64,000 nucleotides of DNA from Pelecanus crispus (taxonomy: Eukaryota; Chordata; Aves; Pelecaniformes; Pelecanidae), in contig NC_134660.1 in NCBI RefSeq assembly GCF_030463565.1, forward strand, positions 1,662,001-1,726,000, in the 5' to 3' direction. The position numbers and the translations under genes were made by a program. The notes under the pieces were generated by a model. It made no database searches, was not told the DNA's origin, and worked only from the letters and a program-made list of their open reading frames with translations. Positions 12,801-27,800 of this stretch are shown one piece after another. Each line of letters opens with the position of its first letter. Within the stretch, counting starts at the first letter, position 1.

Positions 12801-15800
12801 AGCATCAGTAGCCTGAAGGAAATAAGAGTGTTAAACAAATAAATCACAAGAGATTGCGGCAATAAAACACACGCAAAAATTCAGCATATTTTACAGGGAA
12901 GAAGTTGGGTAAATAACAGCTAGTCATTGGTATAGTCTCCTCCCTGACGCTCTTGACCTCTGCATTAGAGCATTTTATTCTTACTGTGATAACTTATTTC
13001 ACTCTTGGTTTTTAAAAAAAAAAAAAAAAAATATTGCAGCTGAAAAGCACTCTGTGCTCTGATGGAATTCTACAGTCTGAGCAAAATTTAGCAGAGTCAT
13101 GACAGGAGCAAAGCTCAGTCATGTGAAAGCACAGAGGGCACCCAGGCATTCACAGACCATACACACAAGACCACCTATTTATATTCTGTCAATAGACTGC
13201 ACCCAAGAAATGTTGTATTTGTAAGTACTCCATGTTTTATGTAACCAGGCAGATAACGATGAAATTACAATATGGTATAAAATTCCGTCATTACATCCAG
13301 GGTTTACATAATACTTGAGACGGTATCTGGCTCACATTTTGGATGTCATTAAGATACTGAGATAAAGGCAGAGTGTCCTAGTAAAAAAATTAATATACTT
13401 CATAAAGGAAAGTTATACAGAGGTATTTGACCACATCTAAATAAATAACTATTCTTAAACATTGTAGCAATTGCATATACATGATGCATCACACATCAGC
13501 ATGACCCTTGGCTGAGGAATTTGCCAGATCCAGAATTTACTGACCTTGAAGTTGCAACATAAAGGCTGCTTTTAGTATTACCCATCCACACGAAGAGCAA
13601 GAAGCAAATAAATATGGATTTTTGAAATTTACCCAGAGGTTGTATAGCTAAAGCTAGGAAACCGTGTCTTTGCTTCTTCTAAGCATAAATCCTGTATTAA
13701 GAATGACATTCCCTGAAAACAAAAATACAGCCCATACCTCAAACTGAGTGACAGCAGCATAGCGTGTGTCTCCAGTAGGGGTGGTATATTTACTTCGGTA
13801 AAACCCTTTCATTTTATCATTCAGCTCCCCGACAAAGTCTATCTTTAGCGTCCCCGTCCCTGTAACAGAAACAGATGGGGCATTGTTATTTGCATGTGCC
13901 AAAAGGAACATTTATTTGGTCTGGACCTTCAGGCCAGGCTACTCAGCTGGCCCATTGCCCTTCTGAAATAAGATGTCCCTTCAACTCATCTCCACCCATC
14001 GCTTTTTTGCCAGCCTCCCTCAAACCCTTCACTCTCCTTACATAAAATAAGCTCCAGCAGAGCAATGCAGGCAAAGCCAGACTCACCGCAGCATTTTAGC
14101 ACTTGATCGGCAAAGGCTGCTGCAGTATTCGTTCTCATCTTCTAAACGCCATGCAATAACCAAGAGAGACCTACCTTAGGCCATTTGAGAAGTCCCATCC
14201 TACAATCCTTACCTTTGAGTAAAATTTGCAAAAATATAGGATGGCTACTGAGTAATAACAGCATCCTATGAAATCTACTACAACAGCCAAGATGGAGCAG
14301 TGGCTGCCTTCAAGCTTGTAAGTCAATTAGTCTCAGGATTTATTCTGCCTTCGATGTCTCAGTGCAAAAGGGGAAACCTGATCTTGATCAGAAAGGCAGC
14401 GTGCCAATATCCCACAGAATGAAACACTCAAGTTTTATCACCCTGGAATCTTTATATTTGTATTTGTCAAGATGAAATAAAATTGCTTTATTCAAACTGA
14501 GGAGCTGACTTTCAATCAACAAACTCCTCAAAGCAAAAAACCGTAACAGTTTCAAAAGAATTAGTACATTCACGCCTAGGAAAATACCGCAGTAACTCAA
14601 ATTAGCTCATTCTCTGTAAGAGGAAAACAAATCATCAGCAGCTAAGGTAAATAGCTTCTGAGCCTAACTCCCAATAGCAGGTAAATAATTAGAGTCACCT
14701 CAGGTGTTGGAAGCAAACATCACCATTAGTGAAACAACATTTTCAATTCCAGAGGCTCACAAAGTGACTTAGAGTGGACAGACTCCCTAGGGAGCACTAC
14801 ATTTGCAGTCAGAAACTTCAGGGAAGACAGAGCTGTCCTACTCCAGCTTTTTCAAGTGCAAACATTAGACACACGGTTGAAGCAAGCAGAAAGCATGACA
14901 ACAGCTCTTACCTTTCTGAAGAGTACTGGGAAAGGAGAGAGTAACCTTTTCATCCTCGTTTTGATAGTTGAACCCTGTGGCATGTACCTCTGAAAAAGAA
15001 AAACAGACTACTTTGTTCAAAATAAGCCCCGGAGATGTTTACGTAACTCATGAACATTTAAAATAAACTGAATCAGCTGAAGCCAACAACACGCTGTAGT
15101 TACTGAACAAATCGATGAAGATTTTGAATAATCCAGAATGATACAAATGCAAGCAACCAAAGAAACGCCACCCATTGTCCAAGTTCCACGTTGTATTATC
15201 TCGCTTCAGACAAATAAATCTACCACATTTACATCAGACTCTACAGGCACAGGCTCAAAGCACCGCCGCCGTGCTCCTTCCACGTCTGCCGTACAGCCGT
15301 CCATCAGAACGCTGCCCTCATACGTGGCAGGAATTCTGCTGCACCGAGTAATGAAAGCTGTACTGTTAAACTGTAAACTTGCAGTAAGAACAGTATCCTG
15401 TACAACACCAAGAATGCTGGTAACAACTACTACAATCCTAACAAACGGTGAAATATTGCACAAAACCTCCCCTCAATACTAAATGCTCACATCAGTGCAG
15501 CAGAATTCTTACTAATTAGTCCAAACAGGATGCTTATGATTTATTTAACTAATTTGCGGAGCTCACTTTGAAAAGCACACTCATATCCACAGCAAGGTGT
15601 TTTAGTTTGGTTTCAACCACAAAGAAAACCACAACATTGATTTTATTTTAAAATTGTCTTCAGAACCAGGGACCTACCTTGAAGTTTATATACCATTCAG
15701 CAAGCGCATCCAAAATCAACCAGAATGTTAAGCGGTATGGCATTTACACGGCATTGGATCTATTTGTAGATGCAAACATCCGAACTATGAGGCCAAGCTG

Positions 15801-18800
15801 GAGAGATGGGGGAGGGAATCGGTACACAGGAATTCAACTGTCCTGCAGCTTAGAGTTAGCGGAACCCAGAGAGAGCACCTGGTGCTGCTGCTTCCCTCCT
15901 AATTCAAGTCCCACTCGCTGCATCCAAGGTGATGTACATGTACGCTCCTTCAACCAAAAATCTAAAATAGCTATGTAGGACCTCACTTTGCAAATTCTGC
16001 TATCTCTGTCACTCTACACTCAACCACCACAATCAGCAGCTATCTTTAATGAATGCAAATCTGCACAAAACCAAATGAGCAATGCTTTCTACCACACATC
16101 AGCATCTTGAACTACCAAACTTGGTACGCCTGGACATAGTAATACATCTTTCTATGCAGACATACAGATGTATAATTCTAGATTTACAGCTACAATAAAC
16201 ATTTAGCAGTTCAGTGTAGTCTTGAAAGATACAGGAAATGCACAGACCAGTTTAAAGTAACAGCATTCCTAGGACAAGCTGCCTGTCCCATCCCACTTAC
16301 ATCACTCAAATCAAAGTGAAAACACACCTAGGATACTGAAATGCTAGCAAGGATCTAGCAACCTTTACAGGTACTTTAAAAATTGACCTAGGAAGAAAGA
16401 TTCAGCAAATAGCTTCAGTTGTCTACTGAAACAGATAGTTTTGAATGGTCGTAGAAAAAAGGACAAAAAAGAATACTGGAAAGAGCTGACACACAGAGGT
16501 AAACATCCTAAAAGAAAAACATACCACTATATCGGCGACTTTGTTATGTGGAATTCTGAATGACAAAGCTTGTTTAAAACAACAATTTAATTTACAGAAC
16601 GACCTGTCTTCCATGCTCAAGTATCACTACAAGAATCCAGGTATTTGGTTTCAGAGGCAGCCTAAGCAGACTCGCAAGATGTTCAGCTAAGTTGTTCCAT
16701 ATGTGACAAAAGTAACTGGAAACGTGTTTTTATTTTTATAAAATTTAAAGTGCTATTTATTCTGGAATAGTATGATTTCAGCCTTAAGTCAGAGTTAATA
16801 CCAACTTCTGCTCGCCGAGAACATAAATGCAGAAACTGCATGAATGCATTAGTCTTAACTACTGGTTTCACAGTGCTCTGCTCAGCATTTAATCAGAGTT
16901 AACCACCATGCTAGGGTACATAATACATAGATGCTTAAAAGAATTCTAGCTGTAAGAAAAAAAAATACAGCACAGAAACAAATTCAAGAAAAAAAATTCT
17001 TTATGGGATCAAGTAGAAGAACTTTAGACTACCAGTCTGTACTGAGGAGTTCCAAGATTTTTTTAAATCAACTGCAAGAGGGATGAGACAGACCCTTTTT
17101 AAACAGAATACATGCCAAGGACATCACTATGCCAGCAAGCGTTGGGCAACGAGCAACGAAAAGTAAAGGTTTAGCTTTTCGTCTTATAACTCTGCGGAGC
17201 ATGGAGGCAGAAAAGGAGACGTTATAAGAGAGGCGGAGAGAAGATATTCAGGGGAACAACGCTAATGTACAACACGCTAGTCTGAAAGTGGGCTTCCAAG
17301 CAACAGAGAGCGGAGCTGATTGCTGACTACATCGTTTAGATCCAATGAATTTTGACCCCAGCTATCTTTAGGGTCTAACAGACCACAAACCTGTTGTCCT
17401 GCGATAGGATGTTAGTGACTTGGGTCAAAGGGAAGGAAGGGCTGAATACCTGTCGGAAATTTATGTTAGCCTGCCTGGGAGGAATCCTGCTGCTGGACAA
17501 CCTGCAGATGCTGAGCTGTCAGCCTGTGGTCAGAGGCTAAATGAAAACCTGAGAAACATCTGATAAAGATCAGTACAAGAATGCAGAAACACTCCCCCCC
17601 ATGTACTTTAAAATGACCACAGCAAACCAAAAACATTTGTATCTTTTTACAAGTTCTAATGGAAACAATCTGATACCAAAGACAAACAATACCATGACTT
17701 CAGGATCATGGTTCTAACCTACTGAAACTGAGAAATACAAAAGAATGCGTATTATGCAGCTCTTCTGCCAAAACTTGACAATGAATATTAAATTTCCACC
17801 TCCTCCTCTCCCAAACGTGAAATCCTCCTAAGTGCATTTGAATTTGTAGCTCCACTACTTTATAACCTTTTTAACCTGTACTAGGAAAGCCACAGGTAAA
17901 CATCACCAGTGCTAGAAAAAGGTGAAGACCTTCAGGTTTTTTTTTTCCTCCTGCAACAGCCTGGGAAAGCATATTAATACATTGCAAAAAGCAACCTTGT
18001 TTCAAAGAGCTTCCCAAGCCTAATTTTACAGTTAGCTCCCAATTACCCTAAGGTTAGAAACAGTGTTTAAACAAGTTATAGTTTAAATAGGCTGGAAGCA
18101 GCCATCTCATGAGCCACGCCGGGCGCTCCCAGCACAGACCCGTCACAAAATCCCCGCTAAAGGAGCCCGGAAGCCTTGCGATACCCCAGGAGTGCCCGGC
18201 TTGCCGCGACAACCAGCCTCTGACAAACGCTTAAAAGCAGCGGCAAGAGTATATCTCGAACAAAAGGTAACGCTCATTTGCAGTTTCACAAGACGTGTAT
18301 TCATTGGGGTGCTGGCGTCCAGAAGAGCGTCTTTGCACGCTCAACCTCAGCAACTTTTTGTAATTCTCAAAGCAGCTGCTTATATATCAATTTCTGAAAC
18401 AGCGGAATATAAATGAAAGATTCAAAGTTATATATTTCTTTTTAAAACTAACAATTCAGTGCCAACAATTTAATCCAGAGCAAAAGAACCATGGAAAACC
18501 ATCAACAATACTTTTTGTTAGAGTTTAAGAGAACTGCTTATAACAAAGATGTAATTGCAGTAAAAGGCTGTCTGAATTCCTAACAAAAGCTCCTGAAGAG
18601 AACAACACAATTTTGGCAGCCTACTAACTTTGGAGAGTTTGGCACTGCAAGGTTGCAAGTTAATCACTAGCACATTAGCACACAGTCTGGACCAAGTCGC
18701 ATGAGAAAATAAAAAGCTGCTAGTGCTCCATGTCTTTGGAAAAAATGCGTAAAAATCAGATCTAGCAACCCTCCCAAACTACATATCAAATTTTACAATA

Positions 18801-21800
18801 GCATTTTAAATAAATTACAGTCCTTCTACAGAGCACTTCCTGAAATTGCACGGTAACCAGATGGATACATCAATTAATGATCCCAATTTCTGTATTACAT
18901 GCTTATAAACGTGGATCCCAGCCAAAGGTTTTAAGCAATGTCAAATGTGCATGTATTTCAAAGTGAAGACAAAACCAAGTACAAGAGATGGAATTTTTTT
19001 AAGTAGCCCTCATTCCATGGCATGGAGGAGTCACGGGCAATTAAGGTATGGTGGGTGGCTTAATGAACTTGCATTCATCAACCGAGCTGCAGTGACTGTG
19101 TGCACTCTATCTGCAAATTAAACGTTAGCTTAAAACATCTGCATGTTGACATAGCATACACTGTCCTCCTTCAGCATGAGCCACTGAACTATGCCGATGC
19201 AATTCCCGAGAATGCTAATGCTTTCAAGCCCTTTCACATCTTTTCACGTGTTTCAAACAAGTGGTTGTAAAATCCTTTAAAGGAGTCAGAAGTATTCTTG
19301 CGTATCAGGTATTCCCAAACTGTCCGTGCCAACGTAGCCCAGGCCTCCTTAAAAAAGCCACCATTAAAAAATTCTGTCACACCAAGTCCTCTCCAGAAGA
19401 AAGGATGAAGATGAGCTTTTCTGCAACAAAGAAAGGTTTCACAACTGCCTTAAATCTACTCTGCTACGGGCAGAGACAGTAGTCTCATTTTTCCCACCTG
19501 GCTCCAGCTGCATGTTCCCGTTCCCATTCCCTTCCTTCCACTGGCATTCACATACAACCATCAGGATCAGGAAGATGATCTGTCTCCAAGATGTCTTTTT
19601 CTTGTTTTTTCCTTCCCCTTGTAGAGGCAGTTTTCAGCCAGTGCAGTCTCCTGATCCACATGGCTGCTCAGCAGTACAAACGGGAATGCCAGCCGAAGGG
19701 AGGGAGTGAGGACAAGCGTCACTGCCCCTCTCCACAGCAGCAGGAGTTCAGGCTGCCTTACGATCACCACGGAACAGTAGTGCTCCCGGGGCAAGGGAAG
19801 CACTGCTTAGACACACTTGGCTCACCTCGCTTAGCTTTCCATAAGCACTAGTGATCTTTTGTTGTTGTTTTTAAACATCAGCTGAGGGTCTGGTGTAACC
19901 AGCATCCAGCACTAGCATCCAAGCATGTCCCTACCATACTAGGAAGGAAAAGACTAAAATAATGAGTTCTGGCCTTAAAACCTTTGAAAGGTTGAAGTAC
20001 GAATCAAAGTTCACTCTATTTCTGCTAAGCAAACATCACTATGGTTGCTTGTAATTTTCTATGCAAAATTGCCAACTGCTACCCCCCAAGCACCTCTAAA
20101 TTTAAGAAGCTGCTTTAGATCCCCTGTACCTGAAAAGCTTTCCAAGCTAAAGACAATGTAATTCACTGATTATGACTCCATTACAATTTCACAGCTCCTT
20201 AAAAGAGAGATTCACAGGAAGCTCAAACTACTTGGCATTCAGTAAGTATGAAACTCAATCCCCTAAAATTTAACTTAAGAACCAACTAACTTAGGAATGC
20301 CTTTTCAGGTCTTCATTTAGCTGAGCAAGGTCAACCATTTGAACAAAGGTAGTACAGCACGTACCCACCTAAACGCTAAGGCTGCACTATAAACATTTGA
20401 CTACAGGTGCTAAAAAGTAGCTTCTGGAAAAAAACAAAAACATTGGCTCCTTATGATTGCTGGGAGGAGCCAGTCACAACTTCAGCAACAGAGAACTCAG
20501 TCTTCTCAGTCGCTTTGTTCCATTACAGCATACCTGGCACAAACAGCAAATCCACAACCTCTAGTTACAATCACTACACTAGCTTTATGATGGAACAGAG
20601 AGTTTTTCTACTCCAAAGTACTGCGTAATCAATCTCTCCTGGGTTATTATTCACTATCACTCAATTGTGGACTATGCAGCAAAATTTTTTACTTTGACTT
20701 TAAAGCTTCAGAGATCCTCCCTCAGCTTCCTGTCAAATATTGGGCAATAATCTGATTTCACTGCAAATCTGCATTAAAATTCCAAAGACCAAGTTCTACC
20801 CTCTGCTGTATCCATCTTTAGAAGAGTGAATAGGAGGGGAGGGAAAACACGGCCCACAGTTCTAGCTAAGACTTCTGTCATTGTACAAGCCACAGTGCAG
20901 CAAGCACTCAAGACTAACAAGAACTATTAGGAAAAGAATAAAACTATTCTGCACAAAAGTCAACAGACCACCTCCATAAACAAGGGGAAGCTATCTGTTG
21001 AACAAGAAGGTCCCTTTTTCACACAGCTTTTTTTCAGAACAGAACCACACTTGAAAGAAGATAAGTGACCGATTATCTTTTGTCTCACATTTACATACAA
21101 GCTGAGACAAATTCTTCCCCACTGAGGTACAGAACTAAAAGAGGTAACGCTTCTTCACTAGAGCCTTTAAAGGAGAAAGCGCCACGAACTTCTCACGGTT
21201 TCAAACATACCAAACAGGCAATTGGTACGAGGCTCACCTGAGTAACTAAATCCGAATGATCCGGCTGATATTTCTGTTGGTTCATTGGACTATATTTCAT
21301 GCTCTGTTTTTGAGACCAGTTATACAATTACCATCCAAAAGCTGTGCACAATAGAAGCACTAGTAAGACCGACTTGATCTGTATCAACAGGTGCCAGCAA
21401 ACAGCCTGCCAATTTCATGCAATTTTACTTCCAAAGCCATTATACTAGTTGGCCCTTTACCAAACTGCCAAAAAGATATGTTTTAACCCCATGAAGCCAG
21501 AGTATAATTATAGTAAAGAGGCCACAAAACTGCGCCTCAAATATTAACGATACACCGGTTTGAGAGGTGAGTGCCGATACCATAGCGGGAGTGCTATACT
21601 CATAGTCCTGTGTCCAGAGTGCCACATTCAAGGCTATCTGAAAAATGAGAATGAAGGAATTTAAGCCACAGAAACTCACTTCCAGCACACCTGGTTTTAA
21701 GTCTTCATTAAGCTCTACTACTAATACTTTGAAGTTGCAAGGAGAATATACCACTGTTAAAGAATAGAAAAAAAGAACCCTATGAGAAGGAAACCAGCTC

Positions 21801-24800
21801 TGCAAACAACAAAGATAATACATTAAAATAAAGATCCTCTCTATTTCATGTATTTTTCCTGATTTGACTGAAAGAGACTTTATTCCTAGGTACCTTTTCC
21901 ATTTCCTTTCATTTTCTCAATGACAAAATAAAAAATTAATAGGTGGTTTGGGCCTACGGTGCAGCGGTAGGTGGAACAGACTCCATACACACTCTGCCAT
22001 TACTACCACTCTCGTTATCGCCTCATTACTCAGTATAAGAAAAAGAGCTCCAGGAGCGCTTAGCAACGCAGCGCACCCAATCAACTAAAGATCACCAAGG
22101 GCAGCGTGCGAAAGGCACGCAGGAGCGGCGCGCCAGGGTACAACGCGGGAGCCCAAATCAAGCACGTAGGAAACGGGGCTCTATTCTTTCGCTATCGGAA
22201 CGCGGTGGCCAGGCTCCAAGCTCTCTGGCAATGCTCTTCTCTGCCGCCCTCTCTCGCTGCACTTCCTGCAGTGAGCTCTACTTTTCCACAACACGCCCAC
22301 CGAATGCCGCTTCCTTAGGACGGAGCTCCCCATCTATCTAAGCACCGCTCGGCTGCTCTCAACCACGCTTAAGAAGCACCCCCTGGTTTCTTTAATACTA
22401 CGTTAAAACCAAACAAAGTCAAGCAGATTTAAATGCAAAGACTCCTTGCAGACATTTCGCTTGTCACGTACAAATCTATTAGCCACAGGATAACGTCACG
22501 ACAGCAAGAACTGAAATTGTCCCTACCAAATCCAGCCCAGAAGATTAAGATTTCTTTTCTTCTCTAGGTGCTCGGACACACCCCCCCCTTTTCTCCTACT
22601 TCCTTCAGCTGTTTCATAAGCATACTAGAGAAGTTTAAACCTAATCAAAGGAACACCGTTCTCCTATCCATCATCAAGATCACTCCTTTAATTCACAATC
22701 ATGGTTTTAACAAAGGGCTTCACGACATCATTGTGGCAATTTCCTTATAGAAAGGGAAGCTCCGCAGAGCCTTTTGTCATCTGAAGTACTTAAGAAACAG
22801 CCACACACAGTGGACCAAATAGCTACTGTGCTTGAAACAGCACAGGCTCCGTAAGAGAACCAGAAAGGCTTTGCGCACTATTAGACCATCACTGTTTCAA
22901 GGAGCTTATTTTCCACACCTCAGTCATTTCATGCTTCGGTTGCTAAAACTCTTTTTGTGTCTGCTAAATCTCCTCAAAATATAACCAGGGAACATGTCAT
23001 CTACTATAATTGTGCCTTACAAACACATACTGCTTCCTCAATTTCTCCACTAACTCCCAGCCTTTCACTGAGCTGGATCCCAACCAGTCTTCTCCACACA
23101 ATCACCTTTTTCCATGTTGCCCTACACTCGGAACATCCTGCTAAATGTCAATTAAGTGTCTTCTGTACTTTTTCAAATCCTTCCCAACGAGTATTTCCTA
23201 CTGCAGGCCATTATTGATGCATCCCTTATCTAAGCCCTTGTCACAGATTTTGTCAATATTGCAAAGTCCATAGGTACAGATTATGTTCTTACACAGATAT
23301 CCGGTATAAAATTAAATAATCATGTCAAAGCAGTCAGGCATCCTTTTGCCTACAACACTCAGGCATGATGGAGTAGAATGTAGATTTCATGGAAGACTGA
23401 GGTAACTTTTTTAAACTTAATGCAAATGATAGCAATGAAAAGAAAATGAAAGTTAGATAATTAATTTTGTGCTTCTAGGGGTAGGTGAGCTTATCAATCT
23501 ATTACATAATTTTGCAATCAAAGTTGTTAACTGTTGGCAACGGCACCTCACATCAGAAATGAAATCAATTAACATGTTAAAAACCCCAGCAAAAAAGCAA
23601 GCCTACCTTCATCTCCTTCTGGCACATAGGAAGCTGTAATGATGTCAATGTCAGCACAGTTCATCACAATTTGGTTGGTTGCCTGTTTCACCTGGAAGAG
23701 AAATTTTATGAGCATCAGGAAGAAATGGTGTTCTCTACTCCCTTGAGCTCCCTTAGGTAGGCATTCCCACCTCCCTTTAATCTAGAAACCCCTCCATCAT
23801 CAAATATTTGAAATAAAATTTAGTGCTTAAGAGTAGTGAAAAAGGAAAAGAGATTCCACCGACTGCTCTCATTTGTTCCAGGACATGCATACTTGAATCA
23901 CGCTCAAGCCATCTAGGCCTAGTTATCAAGACTGTAAATTGTTTAAGGGAATGGACTGCCTGTTAAAAATTGGTATGTAAGCTTGACAATAGGGCCCTTG
24001 TACATGCCTGGGAACGCAAGACCAATAAAAATAGATAGAGAGCCTGAAAGCTTCCTTCTAGAGATGACCTACAGGAGACTACAGTAAAAGCCTTTCAACA
24101 CAAACTTACATCTTACAGAGATGATCAGAAATACAACCTACGGTACTGTGTTCTAAACTGCCGACACTATAAGAACTTCTTAGGTTAAAAGCATCTGCCA
24201 AGAAGTTCGCCTTTACATTTTCCTGAAAGCTTCCCTTCTGCCAGCTCTTGGCTACACACGCTTTGCTTTATTTAACAAGTGGCCAGCTCCCAGCATAGTA
24301 ATAAACTGTCTCACTGTGCCAGCTTTCTATTTGGACGCAAGAGCTTGAATACAGCGGAATTCAAATTAAATATCAATTAATTACAAAGGGGTAAAATATT
24401 TGGGAATTAAACTAGGAATTATTTAGAAACTTAGGGCTGAAACCACTAGAATCATCACACTGGATCGAGCTGGTAATCCTGCTAGTCCGGAACACAATTT
24501 CTAGCAGTAGACAATGCCAGTTCTTTAAATAAAAGAGCAAAAATTTCTCTAACAGCCAACTAGAGTTTAACAGATGCACAAAGGAACTGCTTCTCACCCC
24601 AGACAGTAAGTTCCTCAAAGCATAAGGGCTTGTATCCCTTCCTTGGTTTTTCACTATTATAACCTTATAACGCGCTATTAACACCTGTACCCATCACTCC
24701 AGCTATCCATGTCTGAACACAGCAGAAACCAACTGGATTTATTTGTCTGTAATGGAAACCAGTTCCCATGAATCAAGAGCTCCTTCGCCCCGGTAGCAAA

Positions 24801-27800
24801 ATGGGCAAAGCGCTCGCACATGCACGCAGGCTCACCAGTCAAGCGTCTGAGCGTAAACGCATTTATTACAAGTAAGGCCAAAACAGTAAGCTGCGAAGCA
24901 TCATAGTTGATGCAGACACTTATCGCTGCCGTAAAGGAGCTGGTATCTACACAAATGAGTAAACAGAAGCAGACACTCAGTCTTACGCCGTTCTGCCTAG
25001 GCTCACTGAAGAAATGGTTCCTAGTCATTGTGTACATAAAAACCAAATTCAAGTCTAGCCAGTGAAGAGAGGCTTAAGAAATTTAAATGTCTAACATAGT
25101 AGGCATACCCACATCATAAGCACGGTCCGTCTAGTCTAACAACCTGAGAACCAAAGGGCTAATATCAGATACTCCGAGGAAAGCCAACCCCCGCAGCGGA
25201 TGGTTAACACAAGGCAAACCTAACTCAGAAGTTTCTTTCTAACCTCAGTCGCCAACTTTGCTTCTGAAGCAAACGTCTATGGCTTATTCCTATTAACACA
25301 ATTGTTTGTATAATAAATATTACGTAAGGGCTTATAGTTTTTGACACGCACAACTATTAGTGAATCTTTCCAAATCCTCCTTGTCAGTCTGCAGTAGCAT
25401 GTCGTACAGAACAGTGCAGAAGAGCTGTGCTGTTTTCACCATGTTGCCTCTTTATGGTAATAAAACCAAAACAATGTTACCTAATAAACTTAACCTGATT
25501 CTAAAAACAACGCGCTTGCAAAGCATAAAACTAGCAAACCTAACAGCTGAAGTGACACAGGTTAGATTTGATGCTTCCAGTACAGATTTACAATCTGAAA
25601 TCTAGTTTTTTCTTCAATTTGGTGTGCACGGAACTAAAGGGTTACACCGCCTCCCAAAACCTAAGATCAAAGCCCCACATTTTCATCACAGTATTAGGGT
25701 CTGGGGTTTTTCAAGGTCTTCTAAAACACAGAAAAATCAGAATGAGGAAAGTTTTTTTATGAATGTCTAATAGAAACCTTTATTCAGTCTACAAATCCAA
25801 ATCTCCCTGGATTAAGAATTCAAGATGCATAAAGAACTATCCAAATTGCAGACAATATTGGGTTTAACAATAGGCTTGATCTTTAAAAAAAACACCTCTT
25901 CTGAGGACAGAAGAATGTTTAGTGTAGCACTGTGCCTGCAAAATAGGAAAGTTTAGGTTTAAGGAGAGACAACTTCAGAGGCTCCTTAGAAAGGCAATTA
26001 CCTATTTTTAGATTTTTTCTTACCTCCTACAACTATCAAGCTAGTTTTACAAAGGAGTGCAACATACTAGAAAACATTTAAAGGGACTGAGTGAACCAGT
26101 AGCCTAAAAAAGGTTTACACTCCAACTCCCAAAAGACAAAGGGCAAAATTCAGCGTGCAGATATGAATATTGACAGTGTATTGTACAGCACACTTCTGAG
26201 GCTCTCATAATTTAATTCCGTAGGAGGAAAAAAAAAAAGAAAAAGTATTCCCTTTGGCACACAGGCTCTAGCATGACAGCCTCCTCCCTCTGATCCACTA
26301 AAAATAATGAAGTACAGACACACCTGTAAGAACAAAACCAAAACAAAACTATAAACCGCCCAGCATACGTAACTTATGACCATTTTATCTCACAAGAACC
26401 CATAGCCTAATGCTTACAGACACCATGTATATCATGAAGATGAATGAATGTGTTTTACTGTAGGTGATACCTTGAAACTGCTTTTACATTTCTGCTAATA
26501 CTATGCTTTGGAAGACAGACGTTCTGCCTCATGCATGCTTTTCATGAATGCCACCATATTAAAAGGCAAAAAAGCATCTCACTGCGTAAGGTATAACCAA
26601 TTACAAAGCTGCATATATGCGAGCTGTCGCCCTGCTTCACCTTACTCTATAATATAACAAATTTACTCTTCAACCAGAAGAGGCTAATCAAGGCGAGAGC
26701 AAGCTACAAATGCCCGCAACAAAAGTAGCTTTGCCTTAAGGCTGACACGCTTAAAAGCGGCAAATGAACCAAGATCGCTATCTGGAATGAAGGAATGTTT
26801 CAAAACTTCAAACCTGTTGCTTTTGGTGAAACTCTAGTAACATAAATCACAATTCAAATACCTATTGAGATTAGCCAGACATATATACCACAAGCAGGTC
26901 TGCCCTGCAATAAAACTGCAGACCTTTAAGATGTTTTAACTGTGTCGGTGACCTGTTGTTAGACTAAGATGACACTTCCCAACCCATACGCATCCACACT
27001 CACGCTCAGCACTTGTTTCTGGGAAGGAAAATCTCACCCAGTAGGAGATAACAGCTTAAGTTGCCCCCAAAAGTTTTCCAAGGTAACATCATTTGATGGA
27101 AGAAGAGCTAAAAAGGCTAATTATTTCATTTTGAAAATGAAAACTCTGCCAAATAGGACTCAAAGATGCTGTAAAGCTTTTCATTTTCACTGGTTATCAG
27201 AGCAGGAAAAGACTTGAAGGGAAAACCTTTTTAGGACATTAGAAACAAGAATGCAAATGGCTTCAGTGGAATGCCAACCTACCCGAAATACAGGATGAGG
27301 TGCACCAAAAGACACCTTCTATAGTCAAAACTAATTCTCTAGGGCCATTCATAAGACTAGATAATTAAAATCTTGTCAGTCGGCTTCAGAGTCCTTTTCT
27401 AAATGTAGCATTATAACAAGCATGCATGTTTTTAGCATTTCACTCTCTAAAAATAGACAACTGAGATTACCTCAGTTCTGTTCTAGGATGTACCTTTTTA
27501 AGAATTTCAAACTTCAGTGAGAAAAGGAGTAAAAAATTTTATTCATCTGCATCTCAAGCAAATTATGGCAGCCAAGTAGTAAAATTACCAACGCCACAAC
27601 TAATTGGCACACTGGAAAAATTCACTTCATTCCAAAGAGCATCCAGTCACATTCATCTGTAGCAGTCACACATACTTCAGAAGTGTCAAATTCACACAGA
27701 CAAGGAAATCCCTTTGTAACTACGATCAATGCAATCATTTTTGCCTTACGAATTACAGAACTGAAAGAGGCCTTTCTGCGGGGGGGAAGAGCAAAGGCAT